A DNA stretch of 64,000 nucleotides, from positions 124,001 through 188,000 of the forward strand of contig NZ_JAEC01000008.1 in NCBI RefSeq assembly GCF_000518705.1. Reading direction: 5' to 3'. Source of the stretch: Shewanella colwelliana ATCC 39565. GTDB lineage: Bacteria > Pseudomonadota > Gammaproteobacteria > Enterobacterales > Shewanellaceae. Both the position numbers and the translations under genes were made by a program. Positions 43,784-56,964 of the stretch are shown piece after piece; the first letter of the stretch is position 1, and each line of letters opens with the position of its first letter. Under the pieces are notes generated by a model. The model saw only the letters and a program-made list of their open reading frames with translations, searched no databases and had not been told where the DNA came from.

Positions 43784-45619
43784 ATGGACGCCGCTGCTAA
43801 TTTAGTCGACACCACCGACACCGATCCGCTCTCACACTGCCTGCAGGCGGTATTTGGTTACCGTACCTTTAGACAAGGTCAGCGGGAAGTGATTGAGCAG
43901 GCCTGTCAGGCACAAGACAGTTTAGTGATAATGCCAACAGGTGGCGGTAAGAGCCTTTGTTATCAACTGCCAGCACTACTGCTACCGGGTTTGACGTTAG
44001 TTGTGTCACCTTTGATCTCCTTGATGAAAGATCAAGTCGATAGTCTTAGTCAAATGGGCGTTGCGGCAGCTTATCTAAATTCATCTTTATCGAGAGAAGC
44101 CTCGTTACAGATTTTTCAGCAACTACATCGCGGTGAGTTAAAGCTACTGTATGTATCGCCTGAGCGCTTGTTAATGCCGAGTTTCATCGAACGGATGCAA
44201 GGTTTGAATATCTCGCTATTTGCTGTCGATGAGGCCCATTGTATTTCGCAGTGGGGGCATGATTTTAGGCCTGAATACGCACTGCTTGGTAAACTTAAGC
44301 AGTTGTTCCCGTCAGTGCCTGTTATGGCATTAACCGCTACCGCCGACCACGCTACCCGTCACGATATCTGTCAGCGCTTGGGGATCACTCCGCATGTGTT
44401 GTTGACCAGTTTTGACAGGCCGAATATTCGTTATACCGTGGCCGAAAAGCTCAATGCGGCTAATCAATTGCGCCAATTTATCCAAGCTCAAAATGGCAAC
44501 AGTGGCATTATTTACTGTAGCAGTCGCCGCCGTGTTGATGAAGTGGCTGAACGCTTAAGGTTGCAAGGGTATAAATCTGATGGCTACCACGCGGGTAAGA
44601 CACAAGAGGAGCGCGCTGACATTCAAGAGCGCTTTCTAAAAGACCAGCTTGAAATTGTCGTCGCCACCGTTGCATTTGGTATGGGAATAAACAAGTCGAA
44701 TGTTCGTTTTGTGGTGCATTATGACATACCTAAAAGCGTTGAAGCTTATTATCAGGAGACCGGACGTGCCGGGCGTGACGGTTTAGATGCAGAAGCACTG
44801 CTGTTGTTTGACCCTGCAGACATTGGCCGAGTACGCCACCTGATTGAACAACAAGAGCCTGGTCCACAACAGCAGGTTGAGTTTCATAAACTCAATACAA
44901 TGGCTGCATTTGCTGAAGCGCAAACGTGCCGTCGACAAGTGTTACTGCACTACTTTGACGAGAGTGCATCAGAGCCTTGTGGTAACTGCGATATCTGCTT
45001 AGACCCACCAAAACGCTATGACGGTGTGCAAGATGCATAGAAAGTGCTCTCCTGTATTTTTCGCTTGCAGCAAAAGTTTGGTATCAACCATCTCATTGAG
45101 GTTCTAAGGGGCTCTAAATCCGCTAGCGTTGTCGATCGTGGGCATGACAAGTTGTCAACCTGGGGAATAGGTAAAGATAAAAGTCATGAGTTCTGGTTGA
45201 GTATTATTCGGCAGATCATTCATCTTGGTTACGCCAGCCAAGATATTACCCGCGGATCATCGGTTAAGCTCAATTCACAAGCTCGCGCGGTACTCAAAGG
45301 CGAGGTGCCTTTGCAGTTAGCGGAGCCGCGAATTGCATTGACCACGAATGTGAAGCGACGCGGAGCCAGTAGCCGTGCACCATTAAATTATGATCGCAAA
45401 TTGTTTGCCCGTTTAAAATTGTTGAGACGAAGTTTAGCTGAAGAGCTGGACGTACCGCCATACCTGGTCTTTAACGATGCCACATTAGCTGAGATGGCCG
45501 CTATGTTGCCAACGAGTCCTGGCGAGATGTTAGCGGTCAATGGCGTTGGAGAAACTAAACTGAATCGTTTCGGTAACGAGTTTTTAGATGAGATCAGCGA
45601 CTATCTGACGCAGGGGTAA
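43784..45619 (+). pseudogene. recQ: RecQ ATP-dependent DNA helicase, interrupted by an in-frame TAG
   Basis: A full-length RecQ (about 611 codons) with one stop, TAG at 45038-45040. The sequence reads GVQDA-stop-KVLSCIFRLQQKFGINH, where RecQ normally has Gln at the stop (CAG to TAG is one base). The part before the stop has Walker A ([10 protein letters not shown]), DEAH ([18 protein letters not shown]), helicase motif [10 protein letters not shown] and the zinc cysteines (CGNCDIC); the part after has the winged helix and HRDC. A start codon is present after the stop (45044), but that would not give a working helicase. It may be a true inactivation, a sequencing error or suppressed. Confidence 0.85.
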
Positions 45620-45630
45620 CAGGGTTACAG

Positions 45631-47368
45631 TTAATGTGCTAAGTGTTCATTGTGCTTACTTAGTTGATCAATACTTGCCCGTTTAATCAGCGTATTCAAG
45701 GTATCATGGTGACGCATCACCGCAATGCCAATGGCCACTCTGCCATTACTTTGCAAGGGTTCTATTGCTGCTTCTAATTGTTGCGATATCTGCATTGCGC
45801 CTTCTAGATGAGTAAAGGGCAACATGATCAGCATCTTTATTAAATAGCATATCTTGTTGGCGCAACTTGTCACAAATTCTCGCTGATAATAGCTTCATAT
45901 CCGCACGATAAAAGTGACTTGGATTGATCAATAAAATCGTGATCGGAAATCCTATCTGCTTAGCACTTGCCAAAAGAGCCTCCATTTTTTCGAGCGGGGC
46001 CATCGGCTCAAAACCTTGCATCTCTTGCTTGGGAGGTTTTTGACCCCTAAGTCTCGAGAAGATGAGTAACAGTGTTAGCAGTAGGAACAGTAAAATGATC
46101 CCGAACAATCCATAGTTGTTGCCCAGATGAGTATCGAGTTTTAAGGTGTTTGTTTTTTTGCTCTGGGCTAACTGTTGGTAGCGAGCCAGTCGCGCTTTGA
46201 TTTGAAGGAGACGGGTATCTTTGAGGTACTCGTAGCTATGTTTAGCTGTGTCGAATCTGAGGCGCTGGTATTGGTTGGCTTGCTGGTAATTGCCCACACT
46301 GGCAAAATAATCGCTTAATACCTGATAGCAAATAACGAGCTGATAAAATTGATTGGTTCGTTCAGCTATACCGATAGCCTTTTTCATTAAATCTAGGCCA
46401 GCGGCTTCGTTGCCGTTTGCTAGCTCTATCTCTGCCAGCAGTTTATGGGCATGTAGACTATCGCTGATTTTTTTCTGCTGTTCAAAAGTATTAATAGCTA
46501 TATTAAGTAGCTGGATTGCACTTTTATCATTACCACGCAGAAACTCTATTTCCGCAAGTTGGTTGTAACTTTCTGCGAGTTCTGTGGCGGTTGCCAGTTC
46601 TGGTATTAAAATTTTCGCTTCTAATATCATGTCGTCGCGAAATTTTACTTCTTGGTTTTTATGAGCAATTTTGGCGAGATTGAGTAGCAGGTTGATTCTG
46701 ACTTTCCCCGTTGATTGCTCATTGTCCAATGTGGCTCTGGCGGTATTGAAGGCCTGATTAAAGAGTCCTTTTTGGCTGAGGAGTTCGGCCATAGCCAATT
46801 GAATGTAAGGGAATGGTGGCACGATCCAGTGGGGTTGTTGGTTGAGTGTTTCTGGATAAATATCCTGTGCGAGCCGCAGATCTTCGAGGGCACTGCTTTC
46901 ACTTTCGATCTGGATATCGACTCGACCACGCAAGAGTAATCCGTTGACTAATGATTGAGGTTGCTTTAGTTCTCGAGAGTGATAAATCGATGCATCCAGC
47001 AGAGTCAGCGCTTGGCGCAAATCACCGTAGTCTATATAGGCACCAGCCATGCAATTAAGAAAATAGGGGCGCGCCGACTCTATTTGCATCGCCTTTGCCT
47101 TGGCGTCACTCATTCGACCTAAATTAATTGCCGCTTCATTTTCACCTAGCTGCACAAAGGTCTCACATTTTAACAATGCCAGACGTAGCCGTAATATTGG
47201 GGTTAATTTATCTTGGTCGAGCGCACTCTCTAATGCTTCAATTTTGCTTAGTGCTTCGTTGGGATATTGATAAACCGTATCGGCTAAATCATTTAGATCG
47301 CTCTCTATACTTGCCCATGCTGGAAACAGCCAAAGGCTGAAGCATAATGCTAGTAGGCGAAAATCCAT
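45631..47368 (-). pseudogene. TPR protein with C-terminal degenerate GGDEF-like domain, frameshifted
   Basis: The first frame (47368 to 45746) encodes 540 residues: a signal peptide (1-20), a long TPR region (about 20-395), one membrane helix (FGIILLFLLLTLLLIF near 425) and the start of a GGDEF-like domain (PITILLINPSHFYRADMK). The frame then diverges into a basic tail. A second frame (45873 to 45631) continues naturally as MLPFTHLEGAMQISQQLEAA and ends RASIDQLSKHNEHLAH. The switch point is about 45818-45830. No GGDEF residues are seen, so diguanylate cyclase activity is unlikely. It is convergent with recQ. Confidence 0.7.
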
Positions 47369-47694
47369 TTATAAAACTCCAACGAGAGACGATTAATATG
47401 AGTAGATTGAGCCGCATTATACTGATTTTTTATAAGCAATTGCATAAAAAATAACTTTTACGTCACAATCTAGCAGATTGATGATTTTGCGCGCAGCCAT
47501 ATTGAATTTGTTACATTAATGGCGCATATCATCAGCTGTGATTGTCAAATTGTGCACTCATTCTGCAATTTTGCTGGTCTAATCTGTATAGCATGAAAAA
47601 AATGGGGTTGACTATTAGCGCTACACACGTTAAAAATTAACCGCTCTTATAAAAAATAATGAATAAATAACTAATATTGTTGAATACAAAATAG

Positions 47695-47763
47695 ATGACT
47701 ACTAACCGTGCACTACTCAGCCTCCTTATTCTCTTTCTCGCAGACTCTGCGCGGAGAATGTAG
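47695..47763 (+). CDS. leuL: leu operon leader peptide
   Basis: 22 residues: MTTNRALLSLLILFLADSAR followed by RM. Leucine makes up six of its residues, concentrated in LLSLLILFL, as expected for a transcription-attenuation leader. The terminator hairpin follows at 47797-47828, then leuA. Low leucyl-tRNA should stall the ribosome and prevent the terminator. Too short for routine gene calling. Confidence 0.85.
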   Translation: MTTNRALLSLLILFLADSARRM

Positions 47764-47796
47764 TGTTGCACGCTTAATAACACACCCAGCATTCAT

Positions 47797-47828
47797 AAAC
47801 CCCGCGCCCAACACCGCGGGGTTTTTTT
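47797..47828 (+). terminator. leu operon attenuator
   Basis: AAACCCCGCG / CGCGGGGTTT with an 8-base loop and a run of seven T, between leuL and leuA. Confidence 0.9.
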
Positions 47829-47886
47829 GTTTATGGATTTGATTAAAACGAAAAGATAGAACATAGACGTTCCATGGAGAAACTAG

Positions 47887-49458
47887 ATGTCTAACCGAGT
47901 GATAATATTTGATACGACCTTACGTGACGGTGAGCAAGCATTAGCGGCAAGTTTAACGGTTAAGGAAAAATTGCAGATCGCATTATCACTGGAACGACTT
48001 GGTGTTGATGTGATGGAGGTTGGTTTCCCTGTCTCGTCTCCGGGGGATTTCGACTCGGTTCAGACGATTGCACGTACTGTTAAAAATAGCCGTGTTTGTG
48101 CATTGGCCAGAGCGCTTGAGAAAGATATCGATGCGGCAGCGCAATCTTTATCAGTGGCTGATCAGTTTCGTATTCACACCTTCATCTCTACTTCAACCAT
48201 TCATGTTGAAAGTAAACTAAAGCGATCTTTCGACCAAGTGTTAGAGATGGCGGTTGGTGCGGTGAAATATGCGCGCCGTTTTACTGACGATGTGGAGTTC
48301 TCTTGTGAAGATGCGGGCCGAACTCCCATTGACAACTTATGCCGCATGGTCGAAGCCGCAATCAAAGCTGGTGCTAAAACCATTAATATACCCGATACCG
48401 TGGGTTATACCGTACCGAGTGAGTTTGGCTCAATTATTCAAACTTTATTTAATCGTGTTCCTAATATCGATCAAGCGATTATCTCTGTGCATTGCCATGA
48501 TGATTTAGGTTTATCGGTGGCAAACTCTATCACCGCCGTACAGCATGGGGCGCGCCAGATTGAGTGCACTGTCAATGGTATTGGTGAACGAGCGGGTAAC
48601 TGCTCGCTGGAAGAGATCGCCATGATCTTGTCAACGCGTAAAGCAGCCTTAGGCTTAGAGACGGGCATTAACGCCAAAGAGATTCACCGCACCTCTAATT
48701 TAGTCAGCCAGCTTTGTAATATGCCTGTGCAAGCTAACAAGGCTATTGTGGGGGCTAATGCCTTTACCCACTCTTCGGGTATTCACCAAGATGGCATGTT
48801 GAAGGCGCAAAATACCTACGAGATCATGACGCCAGAAAGCATTGGTTTAAATCGCAGCAATTTGAATATGACCTCTCGTTCCGGTCGTCATGTAATTAAG
48901 CATCGCATGCAGGAGATGGGGTACGCCGAACAAGATTATGATATGGACGTGTTGTACGAGGCGTTTCTGAAATTAGCCGACAAGAAAGGCCAAGTGTTCG
49001 ATTACGATCTTGAGGCCTTGGTCTATATGGAAGCACAAGCTGATGAAGACACTAATTACACCTTGCAGCAGCTAGTGGTGCACTCTGACTCTACTCAAGG
49101 TAAAGCAACCGCAACGGTTACCCTTGATGTGGCGGGTCAGTCCGTTACTGAAGCGGCGACAGGTAATGGCCCAGTTGACGCGGCTTACAATGCGATTACC
49201 AGAGCGAGTAACTGCCAAGTCAATATCACCAGCTATAAATTGGGTGCCAAAGGTCAGGGACAGGATGCGTTAGGCCAGGTGGATATAACCGCCAGCTATC
49301 AAGAGCAAAACTTCCATGGTGTAGGCTTAGCGACCGATGTCGTTGAAGCATCTGTCCAGGCGCTTATTCATGTGATGAATTTGACTTGGAGAGCCGACAA
49401 AGTGGCAGAAAACAAAAATAAAATACAACAAAAGCGTGCGGAATTAGGTGGCGTTTAA
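47887..49458 (+). CDS. leuA: 2-isopropylmalate synthase
   Basis: First committed step of leucine synthesis (acetyl-CoA plus 2-ketoisovalerate). 523 residues. The catalytic TIM barrel begins [15 protein letters not shown] (DxRDGEQ, metal and substrate site) and has [14 protein letters not shown] near residue 200; the C-terminal regulatory LeuA dimer domain (about 390-523) gives leucine feedback. First gene of leuABCD, about 125 bases after the leader stop. Confidence 0.97.
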   Translation: MSNRVIIFDTTLRDGEQALAASLTVKEKLQIALSLERLGVDVMEVGFPVSSPGDFDSVQTIARTVKNSRVCALARALEKDIDAAAQSLSVADQFRIHTFISTSTIHVESKLKRSFDQVLEMAVGAVKYARRFTDDVEFSCEDAGRTPIDNLCRMVEAAIKAGAKTINIPDTVGYTVPSEFGSIIQTLFNRVPNIDQAIISVHCHDDLGLSVANSITAVQHGARQIECTVNGIGERAGNCSLEEIAMILSTRKAALGLETGINAKEIHRTSNLVSQLCNMPVQANKAIVGANAFTHSSGIHQDGMLKAQNTYEIMTPESIGLNRSNLNMTSRSGRHVIKHRMQEMGYAEQDYDMDVLYEAFLKLADKKGQVFDYDLEALVYMEAQADEDTNYTLQQLVVHSDSTQGKATATVTLDVAGQSVTEAATGNGPVDAAYNAITRASNCQVNITSYKLGAKGQGQDALGQVDITASYQEQNFHGVGLATDVVEASVQALIHVMNLTWRADKVAENKNKIQQKRAELGGV

Positions 49459-49489
49459 GTCCACAGACAATTATTAATAGCATTATTGA

Positions 49490-50613
<1,124 letters not shown>

Positions 50614-50614
<1 letters not shown>

Positions 50615-52014
50615 TGGCTAAAACATTGTATGAAAAGGTTTGGGACAGCCATATTGTTGCCGCACCTCAAGGCGAAGCGCCGCTAATCTATGTCGATAGA
50701 CACTTAGTGCATGAAGTGACATCACCTCAAGCCTTTAGCGGTTTGAAGGTGGCTGGACGCAGGCTGCGCGCCCCAGAAAAAACCTTTGCAACCATGGATC
50801 ATAACACCTCGACTAAGAGCGCAAGTTTAGATGCCCTTAGCCCAATGGCGCGTATTCAAGTGGAAACCTTGGCGCAAAATTGCGAAGAGTTTGGTATTCG
50901 TCTCTATGATATCCACCATAAAAATCAGGGTATTGTTCATGTTATGGGGCCAGAACTTGGCATCACCTTACCTGGTACGGTTATAGTGTGTGGCGACTCA
51001 CATACCGCGACTCACGGTGCGTTTGGTGCATTGGCTTTTGGTATCGGTACCTCTGAGGTTGAACATGTTATGGCGACGCAAACCTTGCGTCAGCTCAAAG
51101 CAAAAACCATGAAGATTGAAGTCCGTGGTCATGTTGCCGATGGCATCACTGCCAAAGATATCGTGCTGGCCATTATTGGGAAAATTGGCATGGATGGCGG
51201 CACAGGTTATGTCGCTGAGTTCTGTGGAGAGGCGATTGAAGCACTCTCAATGGAAGGACGCATGACAGTATGTAATATGGCGATTGAGATGGGAGCAAAG
51301 GCGGGTATGATCGCGCCTGATGCGACGACAATTGAATACCTGAAAGGTCGCGAGTTTGCGCCTAAAGGCAGCGATTGGGACAGTGCCCTAGCGGCATGGA
51401 GTGAGCTAAAGAGTGATGATGAGGCTACATTTGATGCCTATATCGTGCTGGAGGCTGCCGATATTGCGCCGCAATTGACTTGGGGCACTAACCCTGGTCA
51501 AGTGGTGGCCATCGATCAGCCGGTGCCGAGCCCGCTTGATGCTGAAAACTCAACGGTGCGCACCAGTATAGAGAAAGCATTGGAGTATGTAGCGCTGGAA
51601 GCGGGTACTCAGATGACTGATGTGAGCATTAATAAGGTGTTTATTGGTTCATGTACCAACTCACGTATTGAAGATCTGCGTTCTGCTGCCAATCAAGCCA
51701 AAGGACGCAAGGTTGCACCTGGAGTGACGGCTATTGTTGTGCCTGGTTCAGGATTAGTAAAAGAGCAGGCAGAAGCGGAAGGCTTGGATAAAATCTTTAT
51801 CGAGGCGGGTTTTGAGTGGCGTTTACCTGGCTGCTCAATGTGTTTAGCCATGAATGACGACAGGCTTGAAGCTGGGGATCGCTGTGCATCAACCAGTAAT
51901 CGTAATTTTGAGGGGCGTCAGGGACGTGGCAGTCGCACGCACTTAGTGAGTCCAGCTATGGCCGCAGCGGCCGCTGTAGCCGGTCATTTTGTCGATATAC
52001 GCAAAGCCTACTAG
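50614..52014 (+). CDS. leuC: 3-isopropylmalate dehydratase large subunit
   Basis: Aconitase-type isomerase with LeuD. 466 residues; [4Fe-4S] cysteines in [13 protein letters not shown] (near 347) and [10 protein letters not shown] (near 405-415); substrate motif [17 protein letters not shown]. One-base overlap with leuB and 9 bases before leuD. Confidence 0.97.
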
Positions 52015-52023
52015 GAGAGCATT

Positions 52024-52629
52024 ATGCAAGCATTTACTACCCATACTGGCGTTGCTGTGATTATCGATAGCGCCAATATCGATACTGACCAGATCATCCC
52101 TAAACAGTTTTTGTCTAAAGTGACTCGTGATGGCTTTGGTGTACACCTTTTTCATGATTGGCGTTACTTGGATGATGCGGGCGATGAGCCAAACCCAGAG
52201 TTTAGCCTGAACTTACCGCGATATGCTGGTGCTTCTATCTTACTAGCACAAGAGAACTTTGGCTGTGGTTCCAGTCGTGAACATGCACCTTGGGCGCTAG
52301 CTGATTTTGGTTTGAAGGTGATTATTGCCCCCAGTTTTGCTGATATTTTTTATGGCAACTCAATCAATAATGGCCTGCTACCAGTGAGATTAAAAGAGAC
52401 TGAAGTGCAGCAACTGATGGATGAAGTTAGCGCCACCGAAGGGGCTGAAATTACAGTGGATCTGCAAGCGCTAACCGTGACCTCGCCTTCTGGTGCTCAC
52501 TTTAGTTTTCAGATTGCCGAATCGGCCAGACATAATCTACTTAATGGATTAGATGCGATTGGTATCAGCCTAACTTACAACGACACGATTGCCGCCTATG
52601 AGTCTAATCTGCCCGCTTGGAGAGCGTAA
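52024..52629 (+). CDS. leuD: 3-isopropylmalate dehydratase small subunit
   Basis: Partner of LeuC; 201 residues. [17 protein letters not shown] at the start and the swivel-domain block [16 protein letters not shown] near residue 79-94. The 52683-52722 terminator follows. Confidence 0.97.
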   Translation: MQAFTTHTGVAVIIDSANIDTDQIIPKQFLSKVTRDGFGVHLFHDWRYLDDAGDEPNPEFSLNLPRYAGASILLAQENFGCGSSREHAPWALADFGLKVIIAPSFADIFYGNSINNGLLPVRLKETEVQQLMDEVSATEGAEITVDLQALTVTSPSGAHFSFQIAESARHNLLNGLDAIGISLTYNDTIAAYESNLPAWRA

Positions 52630-52682
52630 CACACGACCTATATGAATTAGCGTACAGATGTACTTAGGTATGTAAAAAATGT

Positions 52683-52722
52683 AGCCAGTAGCACTTAATT
52701 GCGCTACTGGCTTTGTTTTTTT
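52683..52722 (+). terminator. leuABCD terminator
   Basis: AGCCAGTAGC / GCTACTGGCT, a perfect 10-base stem with a 10-base loop and T-rich tail. Confidence 0.85.
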
Positions 52723-53137
52723 GGTCATTGCCGCAGTGATAAACCTGTGTTTTTACGGTGATTTAGCTGATATTTACTGATTGTTAAAGCCAAATTGGTG
52801 GTTAGCCAGTGATTTGTGCTGGTGTTTTAGGTGTTAACGTAGCTAACAGGTGTATATCAATCTGAAAATCATTAGTGGTTGTTTTTAAAGTTTATTTGGT
52901 TGTCACCACGCTTTGTTATAAATCTATAAAGCGAATCAAGATCACACTTTTAGATGAAGGCACCTGTTTAAAAGGCTTTGTATTGCCATTTCTTCACTGG
53001 TTGATTGTACTTTGACCAGCATAAAACACTGAAATAATTTATTTGCTTGTAAAGATACTCTGTATAAGTAGACTGCGGCTCAATAAAGAACTGGAGTTAA
53101 AACTCTAAGTCTAGTTGATAACAAAAAGAGAGCCACA
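52723..53137. other. Intergenic region upstream of fadL
   Basis: About 415 bases, AT-rich, without a credible ORF. It should hold the fadL promoter; no operator could be assigned with confidence. Confidence 0.5.
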
Positions 53138-54451
53138 ATGAACAAGCGTATTTTATCTCTAGCCGTTATTGCGGCTATCGCAGCACCGCTATCCCAAGTT
53201 AACGCTGCCGGATTCCAGTTAGCCGAATATTCTGCCACAGGTTTAGGCCGTGCTTATGCGGGTGAAGCCGCAATGGCTGATAATGCTGCAGTACAAAATC
53301 GTAACCCTGCGATGTTAACTTACCTGCAGGGTACTCAGATGACGGCGGGTGCTATCTTAGTGATGCCTAATATCGATATCGACGGCGAAGTCACTTACGT
53401 TGATGGCGTTAATGCGACGTCAGCTAAAGATATTGCAGATGATGCAGTGGTGCCTAATTTTTACATGTCTCATCAATTAGATGAACAATGGTTCTTAGGT
53501 TTAGGTATTGGCAGTAACTTTGGTATGGCGACTGAGTTGGATGATAATTTCCGTGGCACTCAGTTTGGTAATGAAGCCTCTGTAACCACTGTAGAGATTA
53601 ACCCGAATGTAGCTTACCGTATAAATGAGCAATTTAGTCTTGGTGCTGGTATTCGTTTTGTACTTGGTGAAGGCAGTATTGGCGCTAAGAGCTCTGCAGA
53701 TACCATGCTACCGCCGTCAATGGGTGGTATTACGATCCCTAAAGGCACAACCCTTAAATATATGGAAGGCGACAATACCGCTTGGGGTTGGCAGTTAGGT
53801 GGTGCCTGGCAGATTGATGCGAATAATCGTATCGGTATTAACTATCGCTCGGCAGTGGATTTCAACCTTGAAGGTGAAGCGAATGGCTTAGCCTTTAACC
53901 CTAGGGATCCCAACCTGAAAATGGCGGGTTCTATGGAGTTATCTCTACCTGCAACGGCTGAGCTAGCCTCTTTCCATCAGATCACTGAAAAGTTAGCGAT
54001 TCATGCCAGCGTAAATTGGACTGATTGGAGCTCATTCGAAAAACTAGAAGCGGTTATTCCAGCGCTGCCAAACCCAGATCAACTTGTTAAGCAAGAAAAC
54101 TGGAAAGACAGCTATCGTTTCGCTGTTGGTACGACTTATGATTTAACGGCAAAATCGACGTTGCGCGGTGGTATTGCCTACGACAAGTCAGCGGTATCTG
54201 ATGCCAACCGTACGTTGACCATCCCTGAGATGGACCGCCTATGGCTGAGTGTGGGTTACGGCTATCAATACAGCAAGCAGTTAGATTTGGATTTTGGTTT
54301 TACCTATATCCTAGCTGATGAGTCACCTGTTGTTGAGCCTCGTCCAGGCATTGGTTCTGATCTCTCGTCTGCGCCATTTGGTGGCACATTTACGGGAACA
54401 ACTAGCGGTAACATTATGCTAGTTGGTGTGCAGGCTAACTACCGTTTCTAA
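53138..54451 (+). CDS. fadL: FadL-family outer-membrane long-chain fatty acid transporter
   Basis: 437 residues with a signal peptide (1 to about 23, ending VNA) and mature start AGFQLAEYSATGLGRAYAGEAA, the FadL N-terminal plug region, with the NPA of QNRNPAMLTY. The remainder is a 14-strand beta-barrel pattern ending in a terminal aromatic strand (LVGVQANYRF). It takes up hydrophobic compounds such as fatty acids across the outer membrane. Single gene with a terminator at 54470. Confidence 0.93.
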   Translation: MNKRILSLAVIAAIAAPLSQVNAAGFQLAEYSATGLGRAYAGEAAMADNAAVQNRNPAMLTYLQGTQMTAGAILVMPNIDIDGEVTYVDGVNATSAKDIADDAVVPNFYMSHQLDEQWFLGLGIGSNFGMATELDDNFRGTQFGNEASVTTVEINPNVAYRINEQFSLGAGIRFVLGEGSIGAKSSADTMLPPSMGGITIPKGTTLKYMEGDNTAWGWQLGGAWQIDANNRIGINYRSAVDFNLEGEANGLAFNPRDPNLKMAGSMELSLPATAELASFHQITEKLAIHASVNWTDWSSFEKLEAVIPALPNPDQLVKQENWKDSYRFAVGTTYDLTAKSTLRGGIAYDKSAVSDANRTLTIPEMDRLWLSVGYGYQYSKQLDLDFGFTYILADESPVVEPRPGIGSDLSSAPFGGTFTGTTSGNIMLVGVQANYRF

Positions 54452-54469
54452 TCGGTGAACGTTGGAGAA

Positions 54470-54497
54470 AGGGTGCCCTAGTGGCGCCCTTTTTTTT
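54470..54497 (+). terminator. fadL terminator
   Basis: AGGGTGCC-CTAGT-GGCGCCCT followed by eight T; one G-T wobble in the 8-base stem. Confidence 0.85.
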
Positions 54498-54951
54498 GCC
54501 TATGACTCCTCCCCTGTGGATGAGCTTGCAGAGCGTGATTAAAGCATATGCTTAATAGAGTACGTTATTAATGTTATCGGTATTTGCAAATTTCGCGCGA
54601 TAGGCGTGCCTCGGGCTGTCATTTTCAAGGCGGTAAGATTATTTGTTGGATATATGAACTTCATCGGATTATATTCATCTAATTATCAATCTATTGTTAG
54701 AGTCTGCTGAGCATTAACGTGCGGTTGTTGTGGGTTTATGCTGAATTCCAAAAACACTGTCGTTAATCTTTGTTTTGAGCAATGCTCGTGTGCCCGTCGG
54801 TGGCAGTATTGAATTCGAACCCAAACTAAGTTCGACGGAGCAACAGACGCGAGTGAATTAACTTTAATTTTTACGCGGAAATGGTATCGATGCATTGCAT
54901 CTCGTTGTGTGCCATCTTCCCAATTAAACACGCTAAAATAAGAGGTGCAAA
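54498..54951. other. Intergenic region, no gene seen
   Basis: About 450 bases. A minus-strand frame at 54686-54931 lacks a ribosome site and family-like composition, and I treat it as chance. The promoter of the downstream gene should lie here. Confidence 0.5.
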
Positions 54952-55449
54952 ATGAAACCCTTACTACTTGCCGCAGGATTGTCAGTGTTTCCGCTAGCTG
55001 CCGTGGCTAATACGCCCCAGACCACCGATGTGGTTGAGGCATTTATTGGGGCATACAATCAACATAGTGTCGAACAGATGCTGCAACATGTGGTTGATGA
55101 TGTACGCTGGATGCATATCACTGGCACCAAAATAGAAGTTGAAACAGCTGGTAAGGCACAGTTTGGCGCGGCAATGGCGGATTATTTTGAAACCTTAGGC
55201 GAGGCTAACGCCACCATTCTATCTATGATTCACTCTTCTCATTTTGTCAGCACAGTGGAGCGAGTCACCTGGCTAAATGAAGGGGAACTATTGAGCCAAT
55301 GTAGCATTGGTAATTTCAGAATTGAAGGCGGTAAAATTGCCGAGTTTTGGTATCTGCCCGCGCATGCCTGTGATGATGTCGAACTCACACCACCCGTCGA
55401 TGATATTGCACCACCTGAGGTGGGCAAGTTAATTGAAACTCGTCAATAA
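54952..55449 (+). CDS. Secreted SnoaL-like (NTF2-fold) protein
   Basis: 165 residues with a signal peptide (1 to about 19, ending AVA) and a single NTF2/SnoaL-like cone domain ([33 protein letters not shown]). Two cysteines (QCSIGNF and HACDD) may form a disulphide. Function unknown; the fold appears in small hydrolases, isomerases and binding proteins. It ends 17 bases before glpK, so the two may be co-transcribed. Confidence 0.75.
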   Translation: MKPLLLAAGLSVFPLAAVANTPQTTDVVEAFIGAYNQHSVEQMLQHVVDDVRWMHITGTKIEVETAGKAQFGAAMADYFETLGEANATILSMIHSSHFVSTVERVTWLNEGELLSQCSIGNFRIEGGKIAEFWYLPAHACDDVELTPPVDDIAPPEVGKLIETRQ

Positions 55450-55466
55450 ACGGTTGGAGTTATAGC

Positions 55467-56951
55467 GTGAAGAAAAAGTATGTCATCGCTCTCGATCAAG
55501 GCACTACCAGTTCACGGGCGATAGTGTTTGATCATGATGCAAATATCGTTTCGGTTTCTCAGCGTGAATTCTCACAAATCTACCCTAAAGCGGGTTGGGT
55601 TGAACATGATCCTATGGAGATTTGGGCTTCTCAAAGTTCTACGCTAATTGAGGCACTTGCTCGGGCGGGGATCCATAGTGACGAAGTGGCTGCCATTGGC
55701 ATTACCAATCAAAGAGAGACCACAGTCGTGTGGGACAAAGTCACAGGTAAACCTATTTACAATGCCATTGTTTGGCAGTGCCGTCGTAGTCGTGATCTGT
55801 GTGAAGAACTAAGGGCACGCGGGTTAGAGGAATATGTTAAAGACAATGCAGGTTTGGTGCTCGATCCTTATTTCTCTGGCACTAAAGTGCGTTGGATTCT
55901 CGACAATGTTGAAGGCGCGCGTGCGCGCGCAGAAGCGGGAGAGCTCCTCTTTGGCACTATAGATACTTGGTTAGTATGGAAACTCACAGAAGGTAAGGTA
56001 CATGTGACGGACCCCACCAATGCATCGCGGACCATGCTATTTAATATTCATCAACAAGCGTGGGATGATGTGTTGCTTAAAGAGTTAGATATCCCTCGTT
56101 GTATGTTGCCAGAAGTTAAGCCCTCATGTGCTATTTATGGTCATACGCGTATTGCCGGCGAAGGTGGTGAGATAGCCGTGGCTGGTATGGCAGGCGATCA
56201 ACAATCGGCCTTATTTGGTCAGTTGTGTATTGATGAAGGGATGGCAAAGAACACCTACGGTACAGGTTGTTTCTTGTTGATGAATACTGGGCTTCAAGCG
56301 GTTAAGTCTAATCATGGCTTGTTAACCACGATTGCTATTGGTGCTAAAGGTGAGGTCAACTATGCCCTTGAAGGCTCTGTTTTTATGGGCGGCGCCACGA
56401 TTCAATGGTTACGTGATGAACTGGGCTTAATTCGAGATGCACAAGATACAGAGTATTTTGCCCTTAAAGTTGCTGATAGCAATGGGGTTTATCTTGTTCC
56501 CGCCTTTGTTGGTTTAGGTGCCCCCTATTGGGATGCCAATGCGCGTGGGGCATTAGTGGGCCTCTCTCGAGGAGCTAATCGTAACCACATCATTCGTGCA
56601 GCCTTAGAAGCAATAGCGTATCAAAGCCGAGATCTATTGGACGCGATGACCAAAGACAGTGGAGTGCAATTGAAGCAAATTAAAGTCGATGGTGGCGCGG
56701 TGGCCAATGATTTCCTGATGCAGTTTCAAGCTGATATCACCAATGTAGAGGTGCAGCGTCCAAGCGTCACAGAGACGACAGCTATGGGGGCCGCGTTTTT
56801 AGCGGGACTTGCAGTGGGTTTTTGGCACTCAACGGCTGAATTGAAACATAAAGCGGGTATCGACCGTTGCTTTGAGCCAGCCATTAGCCATGAGCAAAGA
56901 GAGTCACTCTATTTAGGCTGGCAAAACGCGGTGGCACAAGTCACCGGGTAA
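55467..56951 (+). CDS. glpK: Glycerol kinase
   Basis: ATP-dependent phosphorylation of glycerol to glycerol-3-phosphate, 494 residues. FGGY motifs: [16 protein letters not shown] (residues 7-22), [24 protein letters not shown] (near 242) and [13 protein letters not shown] (near 265). GTG start at 55467 with GGAG ribosome site. No glpF or glpD beside it. Confidence 0.97.
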   Translation: MKKKYVIALDQGTTSSRAIVFDHDANIVSVSQREFSQIYPKAGWVEHDPMEIWASQSSTLIEALARAGIHSDEVAAIGITNQRETTVVWDKVTGKPIYNAIVWQCRRSRDLCEELRARGLEEYVKDNAGLVLDPYFSGTKVRWILDNVEGARARAEAGELLFGTIDTWLVWKLTEGKVHVTDPTNASRTMLFNIHQQAWDDVLLKELDIPRCMLPEVKPSCAIYGHTRIAGEGGEIAVAGMAGDQQSALFGQLCIDEGMAKNTYGTGCFLLMNTGLQAVKSNHGLLTTIAIGAKGEVNYALEGSVFMGGATIQWLRDELGLIRDAQDTEYFALKVADSNGVYLVPAFVGLGAPYWDANARGALVGLSRGANRNHIIRAALEAIAYQSRDLLDAMTKDSGVQLKQIKVDGGAVANDFLMQFQADITNVEVQRPSVTETTAMGAAFLAGLAVGFWHSTAELKHKAGIDRCFEPAISHEQRESLYLGWQNAVAQVTG

Positions 56952-56964
56952 GCGTTGGCTGACA

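Noticed and set aside
45044-45619. Separate 191-residue gene after the recQ stop
   Set aside because: It is the RecQ winged-helix/HRDC end in the same frame as the upstream part; treated as one broken gene.
52931-52946. CRP site upstream of fadL
   Set aside because: Only the right half (TCACA) matches; the left half does not.
54686-54931. 81-residue minus-strand frame
   Set aside because: No ribosome site, odd composition and no neighbour on that strand.
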